A DNA stretch of 5,916 nucleotides from Actinomycetota bacterium (GCA_003168295.1 PMST01000656.1:5586-11501); one strand, 5' to 3'. Shown: positions 1-5,679, counted from the first letter of the stretch. Numbers and translations are program-made. Notes: generated by a model from the sequence alone, not told the origin.

Positions 1-836
1 ACGGTCCTGGCGTCCACGTCCGTGCCGGCCAGGAACCGGTGCGGCCAGTCGACCACGACCTCGTCCGCGTCGGGGAACCGCGACGCCGTGGCAAACACCT
101 TCCGGGCGTCGCATACGGTGACGTGGTAGCCGAGGAACTTCCCGGCCCGGGCCACGGCGGCGGCGAAGTCGATCGCGCCGAACACCAGCATCCGGGGAGC
201 GGGCGCGAACGAGTTCACGAACACGCTGAGGTCGTCACCGCGGCGCTCACCGTGCTCTCCGTACCGCCGGATGCCGGTCAGTCCCTGGGCCAGCATGCCG
301 CGCACGTCGTCGTCGACGGCCGCGTCCAGCCGGGCCGCGCCCAGGGTGCCGGACGCGCCGAAGTGCCAGCCGTCCTCGTCGGCGTCCGCGCTGGTGTCAC
401 GGCCCCAGATGACGCGGCGCGCGCCAACCTGGCCCGGTCCTGAGATTACGGTCGCGACCGCCACCGGCTCGCCGCGTTCGACGGCCGCGGCGATCTCGCC
501 GAGCTCGGGGAAGCTTGCCTTATCGACCCGCTCGACGAAGATGTCAATGATCCCGCCGCAAGTCAGGCCGACGGCGAACGCGTCGTCGTCGCTGACCCCG
601 TAGGTCTGGAGCACCGGCGTCCCGGTCTGGCAGACGTCGAGCGACAGCTCGTAGACGGCGCCCTCCACGCAGCCGCCGGACACGCTGCCGACGACCTCGT
701 GGTCGGCGACGGCTGAGACGGCCAGCGCAGCGCCCGGGTCCCGCGGTGCGCTGCGGTACGTACGCGTAACCGTGGCCAGGCCGAAGCTCTCGCCGGCCTC
801 CCACCACTTGGTGATCCTGCTCAGGATGTCCCGCAC
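1..836 (-). CDS. xdhC: XdhC/CoxI-family molybdenum cofactor maturation/insertion protein, 3' end cut by window edge
   Basis: XdhC-family proteins bind molybdenum cofactor and help its sulfuration and insertion into xanthine dehydrogenase/CO dehydrogenase-type enzymes in the cytoplasm. My minus-strand translation is open for 278 codons to the window edge. The N-terminal XdhC/CoxI domain begins RDILSRITKWWEAGE, then SAPRDPGAA (29-37), SVSGGCVEGAVYE (51-63) and GLTCGGIIDIFVE (90-102), which contain the two family cysteines, C56 and C93. The C-terminal Rossmann-type domain starts near residue 216 (VFGAIDFAAAVARAGKFLG, 218-236) and continues with VTVCDAR and PDADEVVVDWPHRFLA before the edge; perhaps 80-100 residues are missing. 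I chose GTG at 836-834 because GAGGTG (848-843) lies 6 nt upstream and the family N-terminus fits; an in-frame GTG at 845 is the alternative. No frameshift was seen. Its partner dehydrogenase genes are not next to it in this window, unless the FAD-subunit gene at the right end belongs to the same set. Confidence 0.93.
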   Translation of the reverse strand, partial: MRDILSRITKWWEAGESFGLATVTRTYRSAPRDPGAALAVSAVADHEVVGSVSGGCVEGAVYELSLDVCQTGTPVLQTYGVSDDDAFAVGLTCGGIIDIFVERVDKASFPELGEIAAAVERGEPVAVATVISGPGQVGARRVIWGRDTSADADEDGWHFGASGTLGAARLDAAVDDDVRGMLAQGLTGIRRYGEHGERRGDDLSVFVNSFAPAPRMLVFGAIDFAAAVARAGKFLGYHVTVCDARKVFATASRFPDADEVVVDWPHRFLAGTDVDART

Positions 837-1020
837 GTGCGTCACCTCGGCTGTCACTGTCCTGTTAACGGCAACCAGCCGTACCGCAGAGCGTATTCCG
901 GGTGGGAAATCGCTACAGCGGCCGAACCAGTCCTGAACATGATCGGTGCGCCGACGCCTGAGGGCCATCCCGCCGCTCGCACCGAACCCTCCTCTGTCAC
1001 TTCCGCCCGGAGATGAACAG
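837..1020. promoter_or_regulatory. Upstream region of the XdhC gene, with an 8-bp inverted repeat (943-950 / 978-985)
   Basis: I see no convincing gene here. Next to the XdhC start, on the minus strand, is its Shine-Dalgarno GAGGTG (848-843), and above that a run of three ACAG units (AACAGGACAGTGACAG, 867-851 region). A perfect inverted repeat, TCGGTGCG at 943-950 and CGCACCGA at 978-985, is separated by 27 nt. It could be an operator or a stem-loop. No strong -35/-10 pair was recognised on either strand. Confidence 0.35.
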
Positions 1021-1200
1021 GCGTACCGCCGGGAATGACTCCCAGACGCGCCGTCCTTGAGACACGGGACTTCTTCCGCGACGATCATGTCCATGCCGCG
1101 CTGATCGCCAGCCCAGCCGGGTACCTGGAGAATGTCGTGGAACGTGATGACATCGCCGGGTGCCAGCCTCATGATGCTGCCGCCGGGCCGCGCGGTGCCC
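1021..1200 (+). pseudogene. Truncated, frame-disrupted CBS-domain gene fragment (partial duplicate of the gene at 1961-2404)
   Basis: Bases 1061-1180 match 2041-2160 at 110 of 120 positions without gaps, at an offset of 980. The similarity extends left with small deletions to the shared GCGTACCGC at 1021-1029 (1975-1983 in the intact copy). The readable peptide contains RDFFRDDHVHAALIASPAGYLENVVERDD in the CBS frame, the same as the first CBS motif of the intact gene apart from a few substitutions. The start of the original gene is lost: the frame leading in from ATG 1013 (MNRRTAG) terminates at a TGA around 1058, out of frame with the CBS part. On the right, similarity fades near 1190-1200, and the second CBS motif is absent. 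The open frame itself runs on to a stop at 1263-1265, but that tail is unlike any CBS sequence and overlaps the regulator start. I regard it as non-functional. Confidence 0.75.
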
Positions 1201-1221
1201 GCAGGGGGCAGCCAGGCCGAC

Positions 1222-1227
1222 AGGAGG
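1222..1227 (+). promoter_or_regulatory. Strong Shine-Dalgarno (AGGAGG) for the PadR-type regulator
   Basis: AGGAGG lies 7 nt before GTG 1235-1237. This is the best ribosome-binding site in the window and fixes the regulator start at the GTG rather than at a later ATG. It lies just beyond the end of the decayed CBS fragment. Confidence 0.85.
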
Positions 1228-1234
1228 AGTCGCA

Positions 1235-1927
1235 GTGCAGCCGCGCTGGTCTAAGCTTTCGCTAGCCGAATGGGTGGTGCTTTGCCTGGTGAGCGAGAAG
1301 CCGATGCACAGCTTCGCAATCGCGAGCCTGCTGGCGAAAGACGGCAGTCTTGGTCAGGTCTGGCATGTTCCCAAGGCCGTGGCATACCGTTCCGCGGCGC
1401 GGCTCGTACAGCTAGGTCTGATAACGGCGGCCGAAAAGCACCCCAGCAATCTGGGACCGGCCCGCTCGCAGCTTGAGGCCACTTCCAAAGGCGCGCAGGC
1501 GGCAAGGGACTGGCTGCGCCAGCCCGTCATCCATCCTCGCGATATTCGTTCCGAATTGCTGGTTAAGCTCGCCTTGCTAGGCCGGGTCAATTCCGATCCC
1601 GGTGACTCGCTGCATAAGCAACGTGCGCAGCTCGTACCGGTTGCTGATGCGCTTGCGGCGGAGGTGTATGCCGCAACTGGATTCGACCAGACGCTGGCCC
1701 TATGGCGGCACGAATCGGTTTCGGCAACCCTTCGGTTTCTCGACGACCTTCTGGTCGCGGTGCCTGCACAGTCCTCGACGTGCGCGAGGGGAAAGACACC
1801 TGTCGCATTACCGGCGGCAACGCGGTTATCGCCGCGCAGGGCGCGAACAACAGCCGATCGGCTCCGCCGACCCGGCACCCGCTCATGCGGGATCTGGCGG
1901 GTAGGAGGAGGACGGGGACAGGGGTGA
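1235..1927 (+). CDS. PadR-family winged-helix transcriptional regulator with aberrant C-terminus
   Basis: PadR-type regulators are dimeric DNA-binding repressors, usually autoregulated and controlled by a ligand. Residues 7-95 form the winged helix: KLSLAEWVVLCLVSEKPMHSFAIASLL is the first part, VPKAVAYRSAARLVQLGLI (45-63) the recognition-helix region, and ARSQLEATSKGAQAARDWL (76-94) the wing, which normally carries the Y-x-x-T-x-x-G pattern (here LEATSKG). Residues 101-175 (RDIRSELLVKLALLGRV to SATLRFLDDLL) are the helical PadR C-terminal dimerisation part. After about residue 172 the sequence becomes low-complexity and basic (ARGKTP, SPRRART, RVGGGRGQG), which looks like out-of-frame reading. 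A neighbouring frame instead shows a Mop/TOBE-like pattern, listed separately. The protein is 230 residues. Lying between two copies of CBS sequence and next to molybdoenzyme genes, it may control one of them, but the target is unknown. The DNA-binding part looks intact. Confidence 0.8.
   Translation: MQPRWSKLSLAEWVVLCLVSEKPMHSFAIASLLAKDGSLGQVWHVPKAVAYRSAARLVQLGLITAAEKHPSNLGPARSQLEATSKGAQAARDWLRQPVIHPRDIRSELLVKLALLGRVNSDPGDSLHKQRAQLVPVADALAAEVYAATGFDQTLALWRHESVSATLRFLDDLLVAVPAQSSTCARGKTPVALPAATRLSPRRARTTADRLRRPGTRSCGIWRVGGGRGQG
1756..1890 (+). pseudogene. Possible frame-broken relic of a Mop/TOBE (molybdate-binding) domain within the regulator 3' end
   Basis: Reading from 1756 in the frame one base back from the regulator's gives RGACTVLDVREG, then TGGNAVIAAQGANNS. 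This resembles the start and middle of Mop/TOBE domains, with their usual pattern G-T-V-x-x-V-x-x-G, a Gly-Gly turn and V-x-A-x-I-T-x-x-S. From 1853 the regulator's own frame continues it: ADRLRRPGTR, like the usual S-A-x-x-L-x-L-x-P-G-T ending. Joining the two frames gives a near-complete but shortened domain, missing about four residues between VREG and GGN. Mop/TOBE domains bind molybdate. A regulator combining a winged helix with such a domain would resemble ModE in logic. This is inference from pattern only; chance similarity is possible. Confidence 0.38.
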
Positions 1928-1960
1928 CCAGGTGCGGACAGCGGTCTTTATCCTGGAGCG

Positions 1961-2404
1961 GTGGATGGGGTGTTGCGTACCGCGGCCGAGGTGATGCTCA
2001 CGACTCCCGCAAGACATCCTCTGTCGGCCACCGTCGGTGAGATACGAGACTTCTTCCGCGACGATCACGTCCATGCCGCGCTGATCGTCAGCTCAGCCGG
2101 GTACCTGGAGGCTGTCGTGGAACGTGATGACGTCGCCGGGTGCCAGGCTCTTGATGCTGCCGCTGCGCCGCTGGGACGTCTCGCAGGCCGCACGGTGCCG
2201 GCCGAGGCCAGCGTTGCCGAAGTGCGCCAGGCGATGACGGCCACCGGGCGGCGGCGGGTCGCTGTCACCAGCCCCGACGGTCGGCTTCTGGGCCTGCTGT
2301 GCTTTAAGGCCAGCCGGACGGGCTTCTGCTCTCACCAGGATGTTCGCGCCCGTGCCCTGGGTAAGACCGACCCTGCCGCTGTCGGCAGCACGGGCGCTGA
2401 CTGA
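1961..2404 (+). CDS. Two-CBS-domain protein
   Basis: Paired CBS motifs form a Bateman module that usually binds adenine nucleotides and senses energy state. The first motif covers about residues 7-58 (TAAEVMLTTPARHPLSATVGEIRDFF, then HVHAALIV and GYLEAVVERDDV). The second covers about 71-125 (PLGRLAGRTVPAEASVAEVRQAM, RRRVAVTSPDGRLLGLLC, ending in a FCSHQDVRAR segment). No other domain is attached and there is no signal peptide, so it is a stand-alone cytosolic protein of about 140-147 residues. It starts 34 nt after the regulator, on the same strand, so the two may be co-transcribed. The start is uncertain: GTG 1961 has GGAG (1955-1958) too close, at 2 nt, while in-frame GTG 1970 (11 nt) or TTG 1973 is more plausible and gives a family-like N-terminus. 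Its 5' part is duplicated at 1021-1200. The role here is not known. Confidence 0.82.
   Translation: MDGVLRTAAEVMLTTPARHPLSATVGEIRDFFRDDHVHAALIVSSAGYLEAVVERDDVAGCQALDAAAAPLGRLAGRTVPAEASVAEVRQAMTATGRRRVAVTSPDGRLLGLLCFKASRTGFCSHQDVRARALGKTDPAAVGSTGAD
1975..2170 (+). repeat. Direct repeat, copy 2 (copy 1 at 1021-1200), flanking the PadR-type regulator
   Basis: This is the 5' part of the intact CBS gene. The ungapped core 2041-2160 matches 1061-1180 at 110 of 120 bases. The spacing of 980 bp encloses the whole regulator gene. Ten mismatches and several small deletions outside the core mean the duplication is not recent. Confidence 0.85.
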
Positions 2405-2517
2405 TCCGGACGATTAGCCCAGTCATTTGCTCTGGGTGCGCCTGTATCATCGCCGCCGCGGAGACCGGCCGCGGTCAGCGATTCAAATCTCACCTGGACC
2501 GGCTGACCTGATGGCCA
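2405..2517. other. Convergent intergenic gap; weak hairpins, no clear terminator
   Basis: The CBS gene and the molybdoenzyme gene end toward each other here. Short inverted repeats are visible: CCCAG and CTGGG with a 9-nt loop in the left half, GACCG-GCCG-CGGTC in the middle, and a perfect 12-bp palindrome TGATGGCCATCA at 2509-2520 that includes the molybdoenzyme stop codon. None is followed by a T-run, so an intrinsic terminator is not supported on sequence alone. Confidence 0.4.
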
Positions 2518-4833
2518 TCATCTGATCGGTTTTGCCGTCACTGGCGGGCGATGGACCGAGACATCGGGCGGCACCGCATCGTAGGGTTCGATCTCGACCA
2601 TGGCGAGCTGGCCGGTCGTGCCCTGGGAGAGCGCGGAGCTGGGCCGGTCGGCGGTGAGCACGTTCGGGTTGCCGTGGCGGCAGAAGGACGGGTCGGCGGG
2701 ATCGGGGTCATACCAGGCGCCGGTGGACAGCTGCACGACGCCGGGCCGGACGTCCTCGGTGAGCGCGACGCCGGCCAGGCAGCTGCCGCGGTCGTTGAAG
2801 ATGCGGACGCACGAGCCGTCGGCGATGCCCCGTGCGGCCGCGTCGCCCGGATTCATCGCGGCCGGCTCGCGCCCTCCGATCTTGCCCTCCTGGCTGTAGG
2901 CGCCGACGTCGAGCTGGCTGTGCAGACGACGGCGGGGCTGGTTGGCCACCAGCTGGAGGGGATAGCCGCTGGGGTGGCGGCCGAGCCATTCGGCCGGCTC
3001 AAGCCAGACCGGATGCCCGGGGCAGCCGGCGTAACCGAAGCTGTCGATGGTGGCCGAGAAGATCTCGATCTTTCCGCTCGGCGTGCTGAGAGCGAAGCCT
3101 GCCGGGTCGCGCCGGAAGGCGGACAGCAGCACCTGGTCGGGGTCGGGCACCGGGATTTCTAGCGATCCGGCCGCCCAGAACTGCTCGAACGGCGGCATCT
3201 CGTGGCCTGCTGCCTGCATGTCCGAGCGCCATTGCCCGTACAGGTGACGCAGCCACTGGCCCGCGGTCCGGCTCTCGGTGAAAACCTCTCCCACCTGCAG
3301 CCGCTCCGCCAGGGCGGCGAAGGTGGCATAGTCATCGCGCGCCTGCGCATACGGTTCGGCCAGCTGCGGCATGGCGAACAGGGTCGAGTCGCCGCTGCCG
3401 GCACCAAGATCGTCGCGTTCGACCGACATCGTCGAGGGCAGGACGATGTCCGCGTGCCGCGCCGTGGCGGTCCAGAACGGGTCATGTACCACCACGGTCT
3501 GCGGCCTGGCGAACGCCTCGCGCAGCCGGGCCAGGTCCTGGTGATGATGGAACGGGTTCCCGCCGGACCAGTAGACGAGCTTGACATTCGGGTAGTGGCG
3601 GCGTTGCCCGTCGTAGTCGTAAGCATCGCCAGGATGCAGCAGCATGTCCGCGATCCTGGCCACCGGGATGTAGGAGTTGATGCCGTTCGCGCCCTGCGAC
3701 AGACGCGGCGCCGACATCCGGCGCGCCTTCCCGACGTCGCCGCTTGATCCGTAGCCGTGCCCGAAGCCGCCGCCCGGCAAGCCGATCTGACCGAGCATCG
3801 CGGCCAGCACGAGGCCCAGCCAGACCGGCTGTTCCCCGTGCTGGGCGCGCTGCAACGACCAGCTGACCGTGACCATCGTGCGCCCGGCCGCCATCTGCCG
3901 GGCCAGTTCACGGATCCGCTCAGCCGCGATGCCGGTCAGGGCGGCGGCCCACTCCGGGGTCTTCGGCACACCGTCGCCGTCACCGCGCAGATAGCCCGCG
4001 AACCGCGGGTAGCCGACCGTATACCGGTCCAGGAAGCAGCGATCGGCTAGCTGTTCGGCGTCCAGAACGTGGCACAGCGCGAGCATTAGCGCGGCGTCGG
4101 TGCCGGGCACCGGAGCGATCCATTCGGAGCCCAGGCTAGCTTCGGTGTCGGTGCGCAGCGGGCTGACCGAGACCAGCCGGCACCCGCGCGCCACCGCGGA
4201 CGTCAGCGCCGGGGCCATGGTGTGCCGCCCGATACCGCCCGAGGCCACGGCGGAGTTCTTCGGGGACAGGCCGCCGAACGCCACGAGCAGGTCAGTGTGC
4301 TCGGCTATCACGGGCCACGCTGTCGCGCCCGCCATGACCAGGCCCACGTCACCGACCACGTGCGGCAGCAGCACCGAGGAGGTCCCGAAGCTGTAGCTGT
4401 TCACCGAGCGGACGTAGCCGCCCAGGCAGTTCAGGAACCGGTGCAGCTGGCTCTGGGCATGGTGGAACCGGCCCGCGCTGGCCCAGCCATAAGAGCCGCC
4501 GTACATCCCATCTGGGCCGTAGGTGCCATACACCCGGCGCAGTTCGATGGCCAGCAGGTCAAGCGCCGTCTCCCAGGACACGGGTACGAACACGTCGCTG
4601 CCCCTGGCCGCCGCGGCCGGGCCGTGCTCCAGCCAGCCCTGGCGGATATACGGCTGGTCGACCCTCGCCGGGTGACGATGCGCCGCGGCCAGGTTCTCCA
4701 GGATGCGGCTGGGAGCCGGGTCCTCCCGCCAGGGTCGCACCGACGTCAGCTGCCGCCCGTCGCTCTCGATCTCCGCCGCACCCCAATGCGTGAGGTGGAC
4801 ATACCTGCGCTGCTGCATGGACACAATCACCAT
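2518..4833 (-). CDS. Molybdopterin-guanine-dinucleotide oxidoreductase, DMSO/TMAO/biotin-sulfoxide reductase type
   Basis: This 771-residue protein reads as a complete member of the DMSO reductase family's BisC/TorA branch, which reduces S- or N-oxides using a bis-MGD molybdenum cofactor. There is no N-terminal Cys-rich 4Fe-4S motif, as expected for this branch. YGGSYGWASAGRFHHAQSQL (111-130) contains the Tyr115 and Trp117 equivalents of the DMSO reductase active site. The spacing to NSYSFG puts Ser148 where the molybdenum-binding serine lies. Cofactor-binding segments follow: FGGLSPKN (186-193), YWSGGNPFHHHQ (421-432), WTATARHADIVLP (454-466), ANQPRRRLHSQLD (630-642) and CRHGNPNVLT (718-727). 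There is no twin-arginine or other signal peptide, so it should be cytoplasmic like BisC, not periplasmic like TorA. No haem or membrane partner gene is adjacent. ATG 4833 gives the longest form; ATG 4818 has GGTGA 8 nt upstream and may be the true start. The physiological substrate cannot be told. Confidence 0.93.
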   Translation of the reverse strand: MVIVSMQQRRYVHLTHWGAAEIESDGRQLTSVRPWREDPAPSRILENLAAAHRHPARVDQPYIRQGWLEHGPAAAARGSDVFVPVSWETALDLLAIELRRVYGTYGPDGMYGGSYGWASAGRFHHAQSQLHRFLNCLGGYVRSVNSYSFGTSSVLLPHVVGDVGLVMAGATAWPVIAEHTDLLVAFGGLSPKNSAVASGGIGRHTMAPALTSAVARGCRLVSVSPLRTDTEASLGSEWIAPVPGTDAALMLALCHVLDAEQLADRCFLDRYTVGYPRFAGYLRGDGDGVPKTPEWAAALTGIAAERIRELARQMAAGRTMVTVSWSLQRAQHGEQPVWLGLVLAAMLGQIGLPGGGFGHGYGSSGDVGKARRMSAPRLSQGANGINSYIPVARIADMLLHPGDAYDYDGQRRHYPNVKLVYWSGGNPFHHHQDLARLREAFARPQTVVVHDPFWTATARHADIVLPSTMSVERDDLGAGSGDSTLFAMPQLAEPYAQARDDYATFAALAERLQVGEVFTESRTAGQWLRHLYGQWRSDMQAAGHEMPPFEQFWAAGSLEIPVPDPDQVLLSAFRRDPAGFALSTPSGKIEIFSATIDSFGYAGCPGHPVWLEPAEWLGRHPSGYPLQLVANQPRRRLHSQLDVGAYSQEGKIGGREPAAMNPGDAAARGIADGSCVRIFNDRGSCLAGVALTEDVRPGVVQLSTGAWYDPDPADPSFCRHGNPNVLTADRPSSALSQGTTGQLAMVEIEPYDAVPPDVSVHRPPVTAKPIR

Positions 4834-4886
4834 TCAAACCGAAACGCCCGGCGTCCGCACTATGCGAGGCAGATCCCGGCGAGCTG

Positions 4887-4912
4887 GGAGCCGCCTATCG
4901 GAATCGAACCGA
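4887..4912 (-). other. 3' end of a tRNA-Thr (probable CGT anticodon type), isolated: attachment-site-like remnant
   Basis: On the minus strand, 26 bases contain the T-arm TCGG-TTCGATT-CCGA followed by T, the 3' acceptor strand AGGCGGC, the discriminator T and CC. From memory this is the 3' end of actinobacterial tRNA-Thr(CGT), whose acceptor is GCCGCCT/AGGCGGC. On the plus strand it reads EPPIGIEP, the start of a peptide commonly mis-annotated across such tRNA genes. Beyond 4912 the sequence leaves the tRNA completely: no anticodon arm, D-arm or 5' acceptor strand is present. It lies between the globin stop and the molybdoenzyme start. A displaced tRNA 3' end is the usual mark left at one end of an element integrated by a tyrosine or serine recombinase. 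No recombinase is in the window. Confidence 0.72.
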
Positions 4913-4919
4913 GGCCGGG

Positions 4920-5384
4920 TCAGGGCTGGTAGGGCGAGGCGACGCCCCAGCCCCAGTGGGGCACCGGGGCGTGCGCTACGACGTCGGCTCCCGGCTGGGA
5001 GTTGTGCATGGCCAGCCGGGTGCCCCATTCCAGGTAGCCGACCAGCGCGGCGCGGAACTCCGGATCTGACGGCAGGTCAGCATCGTCTGCGGCCAGGCTC
5101 ATCAGCGAGGCGAACCGGAACCGCTGGTCGGCGGTGATGTCCAGACCGCGGTGGTGGGCGAGCATGGCCGGATAGCCGCCGAGCCGCTCGGTGTACCCGG
5201 CCGGACCGCCGAACACCTCGCACCACCAGGTGGTGACGTGCTCGCGATGGGCGGCGCTTACCCCGCCGGGGAAAAAGGGGCTGAGCAGGTCGTCGCGCTC
5301 GACGCGGTCGTAGAAGCAGCCGATCATCCGCTCGATCGCCTCCCGGCCGCCCGCCCACTCATACAGTGTTGGCGTCTCGCTCAC
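4920..5384 (-). CDS. Group II truncated haemoglobin
   Basis: A 154-residue haem protein with the two-over-two globin fold. Such proteins bind O2, NO or peroxides, and roles in NO or oxidant defence are usual. The sequence starts MSETPTLYEWAGG, with a helix A/B region and CFYDRV carrying the B10 tyrosine (Tyr25). PFFPGG (36-41) marks the CD turn. EVFGGPAGYTERLGGYPAMLAHHRGLDIT is the typical E/F region, with His78 the likely proximal (F8) haem ligand, judged by alignment to the usual V-H-R-G-L pattern. YLEWGTRLAMHNSQP (117-131) gives Trp120, the G8 tryptophan expected in group II. The tail HWGWG is also common in actinobacterial members. The start is GTG 5384-5382. There is no Shine-Dalgarno before it, but a -10-like element ends 6 nt upstream, suggesting a leaderless mRNA. 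The molybdoenzyme gene follows 86 bp downstream on the same strand. Confidence 0.92.
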   Translation of the reverse strand: MSETPTLYEWAGGREAIERMIGCFYDRVERDDLLSPFFPGGVSAAHREHVTTWWCEVFGGPAGYTERLGGYPAMLAHHRGLDITADQRFRFASLMSLAADDADLPSDPEFRAALVGYLEWGTRLAMHNSQPGADVVAHAPVPHWGWGVASPYQP

Positions 5385-5390
5385 CCCGGA

Positions 5391-5406
5391 ACTGTAACAC
5401 TGTAAT
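5391..5406 (-). promoter_or_regulatory. Tandem 8-bp repeat containing two -10-like elements; probable leaderless promoter/operator for the globin gene
   Basis: On the minus strand the sequence is ATTACAGT GTTACAGT, two head-to-tail copies differing at one base. Each holds TACAGT, a fair match to the -10 pattern TANNNT. The nearer one (5396-5391) ends 6 nt before GTG 5384, the spacing expected when transcription begins at the start codon. The lack of any Shine-Dalgarno fits this. No good -35 hexamer was found 16-19 nt upstream, so an activator or alternative sigma factor may be involved, or the repeats may be a protein-binding site. Confidence 0.5.
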
Positions 5407-5679
5407 CATTCGGCCGTACGAACCGGCAACTTGCCTCTCCCACCCTCCCTGCAGCCGCCTAAAACCGCTGCGCAAGTCGCTGCCTCAAGATCGGCATAGC
5501 CTCGCCGCGACGGCCCGCATGGTCCACAAATGCAAGACCATGCACAACTACATACGCGAAGTCAGACCCGTCATAGGCAAACCTCGGTACCGTGGTCGCC
5601 GATCGCCATGGTTGTTAGGCTAACTAAGGAGCCGTGGCGGGCTAAGGAAGAGTTGCTCCCCGATCGAAGGGCCGCGCCG
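5407..5679. promoter_or_regulatory. Divergent intergenic region between globin and FAD-subunit genes, with dyads
   Basis: About 270 bp without a convincing gene; the small open frames here lack family-like sequence. It contains a perfect 8-bp inverted repeat, GCATGGTC (5517-5524) and GACCATGC (5536-5543), with an 11-nt spacer. It also holds an 8-bp palindrome CGGTACCG (5585-5592), an interrupted palindrome GTTAG-G-CTAAC (5614-5624), and a direct repeat CTAAGGA at 5624-5630 and 5642-5648. TAGGCT at 5616-5621 could serve as a -10 element on the plus strand. Its GC content appears lower than in the genes around it. Confidence 0.45.
5517..5543. repeat. Perfect 8-bp inverted repeat with 11-nt spacer (candidate operator)
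   Basis: GCATGGTC at 5517-5524 is the exact reverse complement of GACCATGC at 5536-5543. It lies about 135 bp upstream of each divergent gene start. The arm length and centre-to-centre spacing of 19 bp (just under two helical turns) suit a dimeric regulator. No T-run follows, which argues against a terminator. Confidence 0.5.

Noticed and set aside
39..443. Plus-strand open frames over the left end
   Set aside because: They lie opposite the XdhC gene, which has all its family motifs on the minus strand.
851..867. ACAG-rich repeats before the XdhC gene resembling the TTACAGT repeats before the globin gene
   Set aside because: Spacing and flanking bases differ, and the shared part is too short to claim a common regulator.
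1702..2040. A separate 112-residue plus-strand gene between the regulator and CBS genes
   Set aside because: Only its middle resembles a Mop/TOBE domain. It overlaps both neighbours, lacks a ribosome-binding site, and is better read as a relic of the regulator's tail.
2470..2505. A T-loop-like stretch (GATTCAAATCTC) suggesting a second tRNA 3' end
   Set aside because: The bases either side do not pair as a T-stem, and no acceptor strand or anticodon arm of a known tRNA could be recognised, unlike at 4887-4912.
2509..2520. Perfect 12-bp palindrome TGATGGCCATCA at the molybdoenzyme stop
   Set aside because: Short, without loop or T-run, and half of it is coding or stop sequence; neither a terminator nor an operator is supported.
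2551..3162. Plus-strand open frame of 203 codons
   Set aside because: It is a shadow of the molybdoenzyme in GC-rich DNA, with no recognisable domain.
4222..4932. Long plus-strand open frame of 236 codons opposite the molybdoenzyme
   Set aside because: It is antisense to a gene with clear family motifs, and its composition is that of a shadow frame. Its end (EPPIGIEP) is only the antisense of the tRNA fragment.
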